NCBI GenBank assembly: GCA_040954595.2
Contig: CM082589.2
Span: 9,610,001-9,674,000 of the forward strand
DNA: 64,000 nt
Direction: 5' to 3'
From: Balanoglossus misakiensis
Taxonomy: Eukaryota; Hemichordata
The notes beneath the pieces were generated by a model. That model saw nothing but the letters and a program-made list of their open reading frames with translations, was not told the DNA's origin and searched no databases. The position numbers and the translations under genes are program-made. Below, one piece after another: positions 28,900-39,715 of the stretch. The number at the start of each line of letters is the position of its first letter. The stretch's first letter is position 1.

Positions 28900-31800
28900 T
28901 ATGTGTTCTGCGCATCACAACAGAATTTTGTAAACAAACGAGGCTGTGTTTGGAAGCAACCATGGAAATTTTAGAACTATCTCTCGATCTACAGAGTCTA
29001 TAGTGGAAAACTTTCTTATGCACATATGCCTATCTATGTGTTCTGCGCCTCAAAACAGAATTCCGTAAATAAACGAGGCTGTTTGGAAGCAAACATGGAA
29101 ATTTTAGAACTATCTCTCGATCTACAGAGTATAGTGGGAAACGTTCATATGCGCATAGGCCTATATATGTGTTCTGCGCATCACAACAGAATTTTGTAAA
29201 CAAACGAGGCTTTGTTTGGAAGCAACCATGGACATTTTAGAACTATCCGTCGATCTACAGAGTCTAGTGGAAAAATTTCTTATGCGCATGGGCCTATCAT
29301 GTGTTCTGCGCCTCACAACAGAAATCGGTAAATAAACGAGGCTGTTTGGAAGCAACCATGGAAATTTTAGAACTATCCGTCGACCTTCAGCGTCTAGTGG
29401 AAAACTTTTTTATGCGCATAGGCCTATCTATGTGTTCAGAGCCTCACAACAGAAATCGGTAAATAAACGAGGCTGTTTGGAAACAACCATGGAAATTTTA
29501 GAACTATCCGTCGATCTAAAAGGTCTAGTGGAAAACGTTCTTATGCGCATAGGCCTATCTATGTGTTCTGCGCATCACAACAGAATTTTGTAAACAAACG
29601 AGGCTGTGTTTTGAGGCAACCATGTATATTTTAGAACTATCTCTCGATCTACAGAGTCTAGTGGAAAACTTTCTTATGCGCATAGGCCTAGCTATGTGTT
29701 CTGCGCATTACAACAGAATTTTGTAAACAAACGAGGTTGTGTTTGGAATCAACCATGGAAATTTTAGAACTATCCGTCGATCTACAGTGAAAAAGTTTCT
29801 TATGCGCATAGGCCTATCATGTGTTCTGCGCATCACTGCAGAATTTTGTAAACAAACGAGGCTGTGTTTGGAAGCAACCATGGAAATTTTAGAACTATCC
29901 GTCGATCTATAGAGTCTAGTGGAAAACGTTCTTATGCGCATAGGCCTATCTATGTGTTCTGCGCATTACAACAGAATTTGGAAATAAACGAGGCTGTGTT
30001 TGGAAGCAACCATGGAAATTTTAGAACTATCCGTCGATCTGCAGAGTCTAGTAAAAAACTTTCTTATGCGCATAGGCCTATCACGTGTTCTGCGCCTCAC
30101 AACAGAAATCGGTAAATAAACGAGGCTGTTTGGATGCAACCATGGAAATTTTAGAACTATCCGTCGATCTACAGAGTCTAGTGGAAAAGTTTCTTATGCA
30201 CATAGGCCTATCTATGTGATCTGCGCATCACAGCAGAATTCGGTAAATAAACAAGGCTGTTTGAAATCAACCATGGACATTTTAGAACTATCCGTCGATC
30301 TACAGAGTCTAGTGGAAAACTTTCTTATGCGCATAGGCCTAGCTATGTGTTCTGCGCATCACAAAAGAATTTTGTAAACAAACGAGGCTGTGTTTGGAAG
30401 CAACCATGGAAATTTTAGAACTATCTCTCGATCTACAGAGTCTATGGAAATTTTAGAACTATCCGTCGATCTACAGTGAAAAAGTTTCTTATGCGCATAG
30501 GCCTATCATGTGTTCTGCGCATCACTGCAGACTTTTGTAAACAAACGAGACTGTGTTTGGAAGCAACCTTGGAAATTTTAGAACTATCTCTCGATCTACA
30601 GAGTCTAGTGGAAAACTTTCTAATGCGCATAGGCCTATCACGTGTTCTGCGCCTCACAACATAATTCGGTAAATAAACGAGGCTGTTTGGAAGCAAGTAT
30701 GGATATTTTAGAACTATCCGTCGATCTACAGAGTCTAGTGGAAAAATTCTTATGCGCATAGGCCTATCATGTGTTCTGCGCATCACAACAGAATTCATTA
30801 AATAAACGAGGCTGTTTGGAAGCAACCATGGACATTTTAGAACTATCCGTCGATCTACAGAGTCTAGTGGAAAAATTTCTTATGCGCATAGGCCTATCAT
30901 GTGTTCTGCGCCTCACAACAGAAATCGGTAAATTAACGAGGCTGTTTGGAAGCAACCATGGCAATTTTAGAACTATCCGTCGATCTACAGAGTCTAGTGG
31001 AAAACTTTCTTATGCGCATAGGCCTATCACGTGTTCTGCGCCTAACAACAGAATTCGGTAAATAAACGAGGCTGTTTGGAAGCAACTATGGAAATTTTAG
31101 AACTACCCGTCGATCTACAGAGTCTAGTGGAAAAATTTCTTATGCGCATAGTCCTATCATGTGTTCTGCGCATCACAACAGAATTCGGTAAATAAACGAG
31201 GCTGTTTGGAAGCAACCATTGAAATTTTACAACTATCCGTCGATCTACAGAGTATAGTGGAAAACTTTCTTATGCGTATAGGCCTATCATGTGTTCAGCG
31301 CCTCACAACAGAAATCGGTAAATAAACGAGGCTGTTTAGAAGCACCCATGTAAATTTTAGAACTATCCATCGATCTACAGAGTCTAGTGGAAAACGTTCT
31401 TTTGCGCATAGGCCTATCTATGTGTTCTGCGCATCACAAAATAATTTTGTAAACAAACGAGGCTGTTTGGAAGCAACCACGGAAATTTTTGAACTATCTC
31501 TCGATCTACACAGTCTAGTGGAAAAATTTCTTATGAGCATGGGCCTATCATGTGTTCTGCGCCTCACAACAGAAATCGGTAAATAAACGAGGCTGTTTGG
31601 AAGCAACCATGGAAATTTTAGAACTATCCGTCGATCTTCAGCGTCTAGTGGAAAACTTTCTTATGCGCATAGGCCTATCTATGTGTTCAGCGCCTCACAA
31701 CAGAAATCGGTAAATAAACGAGGCTGTTTGGAAACAACCATGGAAATTTTAGAACTATCCGTCGATCTAAAAGGTCTAGTGGAAAACGTTCTTATGCGCA

Positions 31801-32090
31801 TAGGCCTATCTATGTGTTCTGCGCATCACAACAGATTTTTGTAAACAAACGAGGCTGTGTTTTGAGGCAACCATGGATATTTTAGAACTATCTCTCGATC
31901 TACAGAGTCTAGTGGAAAACTTTCTTATGCACATAGGCCTATCTATGTGTTATGTGCCTCACAACAGAATTCGGTAAACAAACGAGGTTGTTTGGAAGCA
32001 ACCATGGGCATTTTGGAACTATCCGTCGATCCACAGAGTCTAGTGGAAAACGTTTTTATGCGCATAGGCCTATCTATGTGTTCTGCGCAT
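28900..32090. repeat. Diverged right edge of satellite array
   Basis: Monomers here carry many private changes, such as CGACCTTCAGCG, GCATCACTGCAG, TTTGAGGCAACC and AAAGGTCTAGTGG. One fused or truncated monomer lies near 30440, where CAGAGTCTATGG jumps straight into AAATTTTAGAAC. A segment at about 29160-29690 is duplicated at about 31410-31930 (offset about 2247 bp, 17 monomers). Edge divergence is what unequal crossing-over predicts for array borders. Confidence 0.75.
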
Positions 32091-33711
32091 TTTACTTTTG
32101 CCACTCCACTCAAAGTAAGCATCGGTGTGGTGGTGTGGCAAGTAGTCTGCCCTTGTACACTAGACAAACCAGGCAATAAATGAAATGTAGCGAAGAATGG
32201 AGGGGTGGGTGTGGGATGGGGTGTCCCCCTCCCATATTAGAAAATCTTGTAAAATTAAGGGCGCGAAACTGCAATTTTGTGGACTCAAAGCAAAAGTTTT
32301 GCGGCAAAAGTATGTGACCCCCTAAACGTTTAAAAAAAAAAGATTACCCCCACTTTCGGACTTCAAAATTTAAGTGACCCCCCCCCCCTGGATTTTGCCG
32401 CCCCACCCGGCCGTAAAAACTGAATGGTCCCTTACCCATATACGCGACTTCCATTAATAAATTTGAAGAATAAGAGATCCTCTCCGTAAATAGGCCTTAT
32501 TGGGGGTCAAAACTACCGAAAGAAGACCCTGCCCCAACTCCCCTTTAAACCAACTAATTCACACCGGGTTAGTTTTGTTTCTTTCATATTTGAATGAGAA
32601 TTAAAATGCCGCAGGAAATTCTGCTGGCGTCCTTAGGATACGAGATCGGGAACTTTCAAAAGTTCCGCAGAATATACCCCAAGAGGGCGCTGTTGCTGAC
32701 CTTCGACCCGTTTCCTTTGACCAGTTCTGTGTCTTCGTTGTAAACACATGTGTGACACGCAGGCTAGAGAATCTGCCAGTTTTTTCTGTCGTCAACTCCA
32801 ATGTCGCCTTTTCTATGGACGTTAGTTGGCCAGTGTTTGTTACACATCCAGGACGGTGTCATATTTCTCTGAAAGAATAGCGGAAAACATGCAAAGCCAA
32901 GGAGCGAGCAAGTACCAGCTGTTTTCTGCAAGTCATGGGTTCAGGCCCCCCACACTGTCCACCATCATTATTCCTATATACAGATTTGGCGGAGTGAGTA
33001 TTGAAACATTACAGTATTTAGTGTGTTTTAAGATATCACTGATAGTTTTCACGACTTAATGTGTGGGTAGAATCACATTCATCGCGATAACGTTACTGTA
33101 GTCCCCTGATTCAGTCCGTAAACAAGGTAAGCTTGAGACATGGACGATCGACAATCAGTTTCCGCTGTTGATTTCGCCCTATCGCAACTTAGTAACTGGG
33201 GCCGAGTGATGCTCCATTATTTAAAGTTCATGACTATTGACACCAATTGCAAAATATCAATGTTAAGGCGTGCTTTCAGAGAATATTCAACCAGAAAACC
33301 GACAACAATTGATGACCTCATGTGACCTTTACTGGTTGAATCAGGCGACCACTGCAGTGTGATTCCAACGTTTGTGGGAAGACCACAGGGAGCTCTTCCT
33401 CCTGCTTTGCAGTGTGTGTGTGTGTTTGTTTAATATAAAAATGTGTGACAAAAATATGTATGTTTACAAATATTGTCAAGATTGTTTGTTTGTTGAGAGG
33501 TTAAGGGGAGTAACCCTTTCTGTTCAATATACCCACAAAGGTGAACAAATTTGTAAACAAACATATTTTTCACAGAGTAGTTTTATTATATCCGCATTGC
33601 ATCCAGCATGATCGCAGAAAACATCACCAATAAACCAAAATTGGAGTTGATGGCTTGGCTTTATTTGGGACTATCATTGTTTGGTTATAGTCCATGGGCC
33701 AGAGACCGACA
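32091..33711. other. Unique non-coding flank of satellite
   Basis: No gene is supported. The stretch is unique-looking DNA with C-rich tracts (an 11-C run near 32378-32388) and short accidental open frames only. Near 32678-32694 CCCCAAGAGGGCGCTG resembles a CTCF core, but I do not rely on it. This is the junction between the satellite and ordinary chromosomal DNA. Confidence 0.6.
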
Positions 33712-33944
33712 TGTAGTCATGCAGAATTAATTTTATGTGTTCTAAATAATTATTTTAGCTTATCTTTGTTGGAAATAATTTTGCCAACATCTCGAATTAT
33801 TTTTACGTGTAGACTCGAATTAATTTCAGGTGTAGTGTCGAATTAATATCACGTGTTTTGTCGAATTAATTTCACGTGTTGTGTCGAATTAATTTTACAT
33901 TGTGTCAAATTAATATTGCCCCCACAATCCTTTGCGCTTAAATC

Positions 33945-33955
33945 AAGATGGCGGC
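33945..33955 (+). promoter_or_regulatory. YY1-like motif in left foldback arm
   Basis: AAGATGGCGGC matches the core consensus of the zinc-finger factor YY1. It lies in the most GC-rich and best conserved part of the foldback arm. Whether it is bound is unknown. Confidence 0.3.
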
Positions 33956-34199
33956 GGCTGAGCATGTCTTTCTCGCCGCATAAAGTTCGAAAAAGGGGCC
34001 GTTGTACAAGTTGTGAGACGTTTTGGGGGGAATTCAATGTTTTTAATTATTTTTTGTAGTCATGCAGAATTAATTTTATGTGTTCTAAATAATTATTTTA
34101 GCTTATCTTTGTTAGAAATAATTTTGCCAACATATCGAATTCTTTTTACGTGTAGACTTGAATTAATTACAGGTGTAGTGTCGAATTAATATCATCTTT

Positions 34200-34944
34200 T
34201 ACAAGATAGATAGGTGATGTGTTTTGCTCTGTGAAAGAAAATGGAGGGGGAGGGTGTTTAAAATTTTGGCAGTTCGGAAGGGGGATTTGTAAATATTTCG
34301 GGTTGTGTCGGGGGGAGGGGGGGGGGCATGTGAAAATTAGCGGTAAAATTTTTTAATTCTCTCGCCCACCCCCCCCCCCCCACCCTCCAATGGTGTTTGT
34401 GAATGCAGCCTACAGAGGAGGTGGAGACTTCGGGGTCTGCCCCTTTACTATCTATGCCCCACACCCTATCTTATCAGTTGTAAATCTAGAATGCAAGCTA
34501 TCATTAAATATGGTTATGTAGAGAGAGACTTTGTCTTTTTAATTTAAATTTATTTAAACAAAACTTGAGTTTACAAGGAAATTTTAAGGAATATTTTATT
34601 CGCCGTTTCCTGGGATCTGGGCCCTACAGCTATTTCTTAGTTCTGAAAATAACAAATTAACACAATTTTTGTATGTTCAGATGTCAAAATTTATTCAATC
34701 AAGGCGAATTGGCAACGCGGGGCAACAGCTTGCTCTGTGTACAGGTCTGTGTGTTCCCGCCATGACACGGCCTCCACGCCAAGAACACTGTACGCAGAGC
34801 TGGGCTATACCATAGCAAGGCTGGCGATTACACCAACTGGTAGTGGTTTTGAGTGGTTTGACTAGAAAATTCTGTCTGTAGACCAAAACTCGTGGACCGA
34901 TCGCCGTTTTCGAGCACACTGCATTTATATTGGACAGCAAATCG
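34200..34944. other. Interior of foldback element, G/C runs
   Basis: No coding potential is supported. The region contains an ~18-base G-rich run (about 34309-34326) and a C run (about 34370-34381), then a single-copy-looking stretch to the right arm. A GAGAGAGACTTTGTC fragment near 34520 resembles the terminal repeat of the MITE at 39770-40125. Confidence 0.5.
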
Positions 34945-35016
34945 CCCCAAAACGTTTCACAACTTGTACAACGGCCCCTTTTTTAACTTTATGCGGCGAG
35001 AAAGACATGCTCAGCC

Positions 35017-35027
35017 GCCGCCATCTT
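35017..35027 (-). promoter_or_regulatory. YY1-like motif in right foldback arm
   Basis: GCCGCCATCTT is the mirror copy of the left-arm motif, retained intact although neighbouring positions of the two arms differ by small changes. Confidence 0.3.
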
Positions 35028-35211
35028 GATTTACGCGCAAAGGATTGTAAGGGCAATATTATTTGACAACGTGAAATTAATTCGACACAACACGTGAAAT
35101 TAATTCGAGTCTACACATAAAAATAATTCGAGATGTTGGCAGAATTATTTCTAACAAAGATAAGCTAAAATAATTATTTAGAACACATAAAATTAATTCT
35201 GCATGACTACA

Positions 35212-36426
35212 AAAAAATAATTAAAGCACATAAAAAATAATTCTATATACTGGTAAAATTAATTCTAACATGTTTTATTAATAAACTACAATTTTGACCA
35301 GAACGGGCCCTCATAGATACCGGTAGTACATGTAACTTTGGGTGTTTTTCTCAATGTTTATAATGTGTTTTGATTGCCTGTTCTACTTGTTTCTGAACAT
35401 AGTTAAAGCTTCATTAGCTGTAACTTTTCACTTTGTTTTCAGTATTTTTGTTTTAAGTATTTACTGCAGTGTCTTCTTCAGATCCCTGAATCATGATGAA
35501 ATATAGGTGTGTCTGTTCAGTATTGTTATTGTGAATTTGAATTCAAGTCTGGACTAGAATTCATTTCAATAGCCGTTACACACATACAGGTTATGCTGAC
35601 AAGTGGAGTTCTGTGTAGAGCATGTGTAACAGTTAATGTCCCTTTAAATATCACATACATACATCTGTCTAGTTTTGTACATGCAACTCACACGTATGTT
35701 ATATTTATTGATTGACTGTCAAATATCATCCTGTTGTTTGATTAAATGTAAATGTTGTATGTTGTAGAATAGAAAGCACAATTCTTCTAGTTCCATAGAT
35801 ATCAGTGCTCATTTTAAAGCTGAAAGTGACATTTTCAACACTAAATGCAAGGAAATGTAACTAAATATTTTAATTTTGCAGTCAAAATGCAACACAGTCA
35901 GCTCCGAACTGCATTTAAAATCCAAACACATGGTGTTATATTCTTGGTAATAAGCAAAGATCTGTATCCTATCCACAAAGTATATATCATACACACAGTA
36001 TTATCTTAATAACTATAATACAGCTATGAAATTGCTAGAAACATTGTAATATTTGGATGAATTTAAAGAAAAATAATTATATTTATATTAACAGTATGTA
36101 AAAGTTACGAAGATTTAGCGTTGAATGATGTTGTGATGTCTGTAAGAGCTGTTCCAATACAAGGTGAACGAATTTCAAAACCTTTTGTTCAATCAACCTT
36201 TCTACTGACCTGTGATTCCAAAAGTTATTGAAATATCATTACACATTTACCTGTATATAGTGCAGACTATAAATAGAGCACACTCTGGAAAGGAGTTATG
36301 TAATTAATATCTCTATCATGTGAGTGACATCATTTTAAGGGCCACTGACCACCCCACCTGTGACAATTTGCTAGGGGGTGCGAACATCTCAACAGGAGGT
36401 GAATCCCTCCATGCCATGTCTGGGTA
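35212..36426. other. AT-rich non-coding stretch
   Basis: AT-rich intergenic or intronic DNA. I see no exon with paired splice sites, no RNA gene and no repeat boundary here. Confidence 0.5.
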
Positions 36427-36461
<35 letters not shown>

Positions 36462-36524
36462 CTTTCATTCATTCATTCAGTGAGTCAGTCAGTTAGTCAG
36501 TCAGTCAGTCCGTCAGTCAGTCAT
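36427..36524. repeat. Compound tetranucleotide microsatellite
   Basis: About eight TTGA units are followed by ATTC/CATT units and then GTCA units with a few substitutions (TTAG, CCGT). Confidence 0.95.
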
Positions 36525-37314
36525 ATTAATTAATTCATTAAGGCATATAAACGATATAGCTAGCCTATTGTGATAGGAATGGGCTAACACCCTTGTCATA
36601 TAAACTTTGGCGAAGCGATCCCAAGCTCAGCTAAGGTAGATGGGAGGGACCTGAATCACATGTGCCCATCATAATGAAAGCTGCCAACCCTCTTAGAATG
36701 ATACTACGGCCTATACGTTGATCACCTGATCGCATCGCCCTGTCACACTTGGCTATGGGCTACTGTTCATGTATGATAAAGGGGTTATTACACTAAGTTT
36801 GGTCGATAACGTGACGCATCCTCGTGATGTCCATAATATGGACATCCCTTACGAAAAAAGGGCCTGCTGCAAACTCCTCCCGCAAATCTGCAGCAGGATT
36901 CTGCGAACTCACTGCAAACTGCTGCTGCAAAGTGGCAAACAGTCCTGATTTTACCATGCAAATTAGGGGACTTGCAAATTTGTTGCAAACTTCCAGCAAC
37001 AAGATTTTGAATACTGCAGTGAGTTCACAGGAATTTGAATACTGCAGTGAGTTCACAGCAATCAAGATTGCCACCTTGAAAATTTGAACATTGCAGTGAG
37101 TTTGCAGCAAGACAATTAACTAGGGGTACCATTGAACCACCCACCCCCACCCCCCATAAAACCTCAGAGACAAGCAAACTATAATTAACAGTTTTTATTT
37201 TTAAAAAAATCTATTTTAATCACAGGGTTAAGAAATCTAAAAAATCAACATGGTAAAACTACACACTACAAAAATTGGTTTTCAAAAAATAAAAAAGCTA
37301 CACTACAAATATAA

Positions 37315-37490
37315 ACACCACAACTTGCTCCTCTGCAAAAAATGTTTTTCCAATATAAAAAACTACACTACAAACAACTTGCTACTCTAATTTTTTTTCA
37401 ATATAAAAAAAACTACACTACAAACTTGCTACTCTACAATTTTTTTCCAATATAAAAAACTACACTACAAACTTCCTACTCTACTACACT
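37315..37490. repeat. Short tandem repeat, ~51 bp unit
   Basis: Three to four imperfect copies of a unit containing AAAAAACTACACTACAAAC, then TTGCTACTCTACAATTTTTT, then CCAATAT. Confidence 0.8.
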
Positions 37491-37496
37491 CTGTTT

Positions 37497-38224
37497 TTAT
37501 TTAAGACAGCCCGTTTGCATGTGGCGCATTTCGCGTTGAATGCATGGATCAGCTCTTTTGTTGACATCTTCAGTTTGTTGACACCAAATACTGAAAAAGA
37601 GAAGAATAAACACATATCAGTTACACCATGCAGTAATAAGGAGAAGATTGCCAAGCATAATTGTTACATATACAGTTGCCCAATACGAGTAATTTCCACC
37701 AACCGGAAGTCACACAATTCAACTAAAATTCAGGAAAAAAACTTAATATCATTCAGGTACAAAAACTGTTGACCTAACTGATAAATTTCATCGAGTGTAT
37801 TTGTAGTAGATGGTCAGAACAAATAAAATGAAATGTATAAGGATGAGATGCACCTTTATAATGATATTTATTTTGAATCCAGTGAATATGGGATAGCCAA
37901 TCAAAGAATTTCACTCCAGGGACATGCAAAAAATGTCATTATCATAGAATACAATCATTTCGACATTTTAAAGAAACCTTTTACTTACAAGTCAGTGCCG
38001 TTACAACATGCTGGTAGGGTGTTCCAATAAATGCGCTGGTATTCTTCCCGCTCAGTTGTTCGGGTTTTAAACAACCCATCCATCAGCTTTTTTATGACGT
38101 AAGATGGCGGCTTGTTCTTGCATCTACCTAAAGTTATGCTCAACCAGGCAGATGGAATCGCTACGTTGGAGTTGGAAAGCCGTTCATATTGCAGTGGCAG
38201 AGGCTCGCCCTCGTCTAGAATCAC
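37497..38224 (-). CDS. Candidate two-exon terminal part of unknown gene
   Basis: Read on the minus strand, TTTCAATCAG precedes an open segment 38224-37989 that ends at ACTGACTT|GTAAGT. The next acceptor, CTTTTTCAG, opens 37590-37497. Splicing keeps the frame (two bases left plus one) and runs 31 codons to TAA, with AATAAA overlapping the stop. The joined product is about 109 residues, moderately basic, with no signal peptide or membrane span. I do not recognise the family; a BEN-like fold was considered for the KPPSYVIKKLMDGLF stretch but not accepted. The exons sit inside a TIR element, so they may be cargo or a domesticated fragment. Confidence 0.35.
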
Positions 38225-38561
38225 CTGATTGAAATTAAAAAGAGTACCAATAATTATTACATTGGTGTGAAAGTCATTTAGTACTCACAAAATTCAATCC
38301 CCACTTACTTACAAAGAGAAGGCTAAATGATTGCATTCAGAATAAACATGACCTATGTCAACAAATTCATTGAGAAAAAAAAATGTTTCCCTGTTAAAAG
38401 CAACAAATTTACATAATTAAACTGTGTATTAAAATGCAAGCATGGGATAACATGAGGTACTAAAGAGAAGGGGTGTATTATGCATGTATATACTGACGTG
38501 GACTGGGGGGGGATGCAGAAGTGTGAGCGATGGCGTGCTTACATGAAGAACTGACACTTAC

Positions 38562-38671
38562 ATAGTTTGCCCTGGGAATGATTTACCCTCGTTTGGGCGT
38601 GTAATGACTATCCTCAGAGAAGCCTTTTGATGCACAGGTGTGTACACAGCACTGGCGTGTTTTCTCAGCTT
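38562..38671 (-). CDS. Candidate upstream exon of the same unknown gene
   Basis: On the minus strand ATTATTTTGCAG precedes an open 110-bp segment (36 codons plus 2 bases, KLRKHASAVYTPVHQK...) that ends at AACTAT|GTAAGT. Both splice sites are close to consensus. Its phase does not join cleanly to the exon at 37989-38224, so either an exon lies between or the gene is broken. Confidence 0.3.
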
Positions 38672-38778
38672 CTGCAAAATAATAGTAACAAATTGAGTCG
38701 CACAAATGCACCCACTATTTCTTGCTATTTCATATTTCATTCAAATGTCTGCAACAACATATACTGTGCACATAACAG

Positions 38779-38793
38779 CCCCCCCCCCCCCCC
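38779..38793. repeat. Poly-C run (15)
   Basis: Uninterrupted C homopolymer inside the 2.4 kb TIR element. Confidence 0.9.
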
Positions 38794-39219
38794 ATGCACT
38801 GTTCCAATTACAAGACCTACCCCAATTCTTACTGGCACCATGGACTTATACCACTTATACAATGATGCAACAGGCTTATCTTTTTATAGACACCTGACAT
38901 TAGAAAGACCTTGTATGTATACCACTCTATTCTGACAAAAATGCAAGTTAATCAACATCACATATAAAATAATATAATATGAATAGAATAAAACCGATTC
39001 ACAAAATATCAAATAGCTACTTGTTAGGCATTTGATTTTAAGTTGGATGGTGTTTGTGTATTGCAGAGGGATGTTTGTGTGCAGTAATCACGCTGTACAT
39101 ACCATGCAAGTTTGGCATACTATCACTCAAATATGACGCGTTATCGACCAAACTTAGTGTAATAACCCTTAAGTAACACCCTCTTATTTTAAAGAAAACT
39201 CATTATTGAAGCCCATTAA

Positions 39220-39304
39220 CCCTTTCACAACCAAGGTTCAGTCTAAACCCATTGTTATCTATGAAAAGGTTCGACCTGTATAGAAGGAACTGGGGGTGAA
39301 AGGG
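39220..39304. mobile_element. 85-bp MITE with TTAA target duplication
   Basis: CCCTTTCACAACC at the left is mirrored by GGGGGTGAAAGGG at the right, with TTAA at 39216-39219 and 39305-39308. A half copy (TTAACCCTTTCACCACTATGG) occurs again near 63687, so this is a dispersed family. Confidence 0.7.
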
Positions 39305-39715
39305 TTAAAGGGACAAAGTCTCAGTTTTGTCCTTTGACTCACTGGCTTTTATTAGAGGTTCCTACCTTTAAATGTTTCATAAAATGTTTAATCAAATCTG
39401 TCTACAATCAGAGTAGACATTGTTTACATACACCTTTTGTTAAATAATTGTACTGTGTTGTATTTCAGATTTTTGTCAGGAGCAGGTGAGAAATACGGTA
39501 TGATTTCTGAAGGTCTGAGTACTGCATTGCAGTTATTTGACGATATGAAGACTTTGCGATTTTCAAGGTAATTATGGTAAAATTGTGAGGTTAAAAACCA
39601 TTCTCTAATTATGGGCCCCACTTTTTGAGGTGGTTTATCTGTTTATGTAAAGCTCACCATGTCAACCAGGAAATGATTCGATACCGACAGTGGAGTACAA
39701 CTGATGTGCGAAGTA

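Larger units (their letters stand above)
1..32090. repeat. Tandem satellite array, ~131-132 bp monomer
   Basis: The first half of the window is an unbroken head-to-tail array. The landmark CCATGGA recurs about every 126-133 bp. Each monomer runs roughly: ACCATGGAAATTTTA, a CGATCTACAGAGTCTAGTGG block, a TATGCGCATAGGCCTAT palindromic block, TGTGTTCTGCGC, CACAACAGAATT, then TAAATAAACGAGGCTGT. Two main variants alternate: A-type with CTATAGTGG and GCACATATGCC, and B-type with CTAGTGG and GCGCATAGGCC, giving a ~265 bp dimer in many places. Short variants lack part of the CTACAGAGTCTAGTGG block (for example near 960-1000). The array enters from the left edge of the window and stops at about 32090, where monomer sequence ends after TTCTGCGCAT. 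No transposon ends or genes lie inside. A satellite fits best; transcription cannot be judged. Confidence 0.97.
33712..35211. mobile_element. Foldback element with long inverted arms
   Basis: The left arm (about 33712-34030) starts TGTAGTCATGCAGAATTAA, and its reverse complement closes the element at about 34945-35211 (ends GCATGACTACA). Arms carry iterated GAATTAATTTCACGTGT-type subrepeats, more of them on the left, which explains the unequal arm lengths. Part of the left arm is repeated directly at 34055-34193. The interior holds G and C homopolymer runs and no coding sequence. This is a non-autonomous foldback/MITE-like DNA element; I could not find a convincing target duplication, so the family is unassigned. 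Confidence 0.75.
36780..39169. mobile_element. 2.4 kb TIR DNA transposon, PIF/Harbinger-like ends
   Basis: The left end AGGGGTTATTACACTAAG plus TTTGGTCGATAACG is matched by its reverse complement at 39135-39169 (TIR about 31 bp, one extra G on the left). TAA flanks both sides (36777-36779 and 39170-39172), a 3-bp TWA target duplication of the kind PIF/Harbinger elements make. The interior contains minus-strand exon-like segments with good splice sites but no transposase I recognise. Superfamily is inferred from the TSD length only. Confidence 0.6.

Noticed and set aside
1-32090. Dozens of 60-128 codon open frames on both strands with recurring peptides
   Set aside because: They arise because the satellite monomer is close to 132 bp (44 codons). 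Both strands are open at once, frames change with monomer variants, and no start, splice or stop pattern is conserved.
1-32090. CRISPR-like or repeat-protein gene interpretation of the array
   Set aside because: Whole monomers repeat with no unique spacers, and the context is eukaryotic; the translation is not stable across variants.
32678-32694. CTCF-like site CCCCAAGAGGGCGCTG at the satellite border
   Set aside because: Only a partial consensus match and a single occurrence; not enough to annotate as an insulator.
33700-33711. Target duplication for the foldback element
   Set aside because: Flanks GACCGACA and AAAAAAAT do not match; no reliable TSD could be named.
34258-34464. Pro- and Gly-rich minus-strand open frame
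   Set aside because: It is the translation of G and C homopolymer runs inside the foldback element.
36788-37110. Overlapping open frames on both strands
   Set aside because: They lie over short imperfect repeats (CTGCAGTGAGTTCACAG) with no splice or family support.
37989-38224. BEN-domain assignment for the candidate exon
   Set aside because: Only a short KLMDGLF-like stretch agrees; the rest of the fold cannot be matched by eye.
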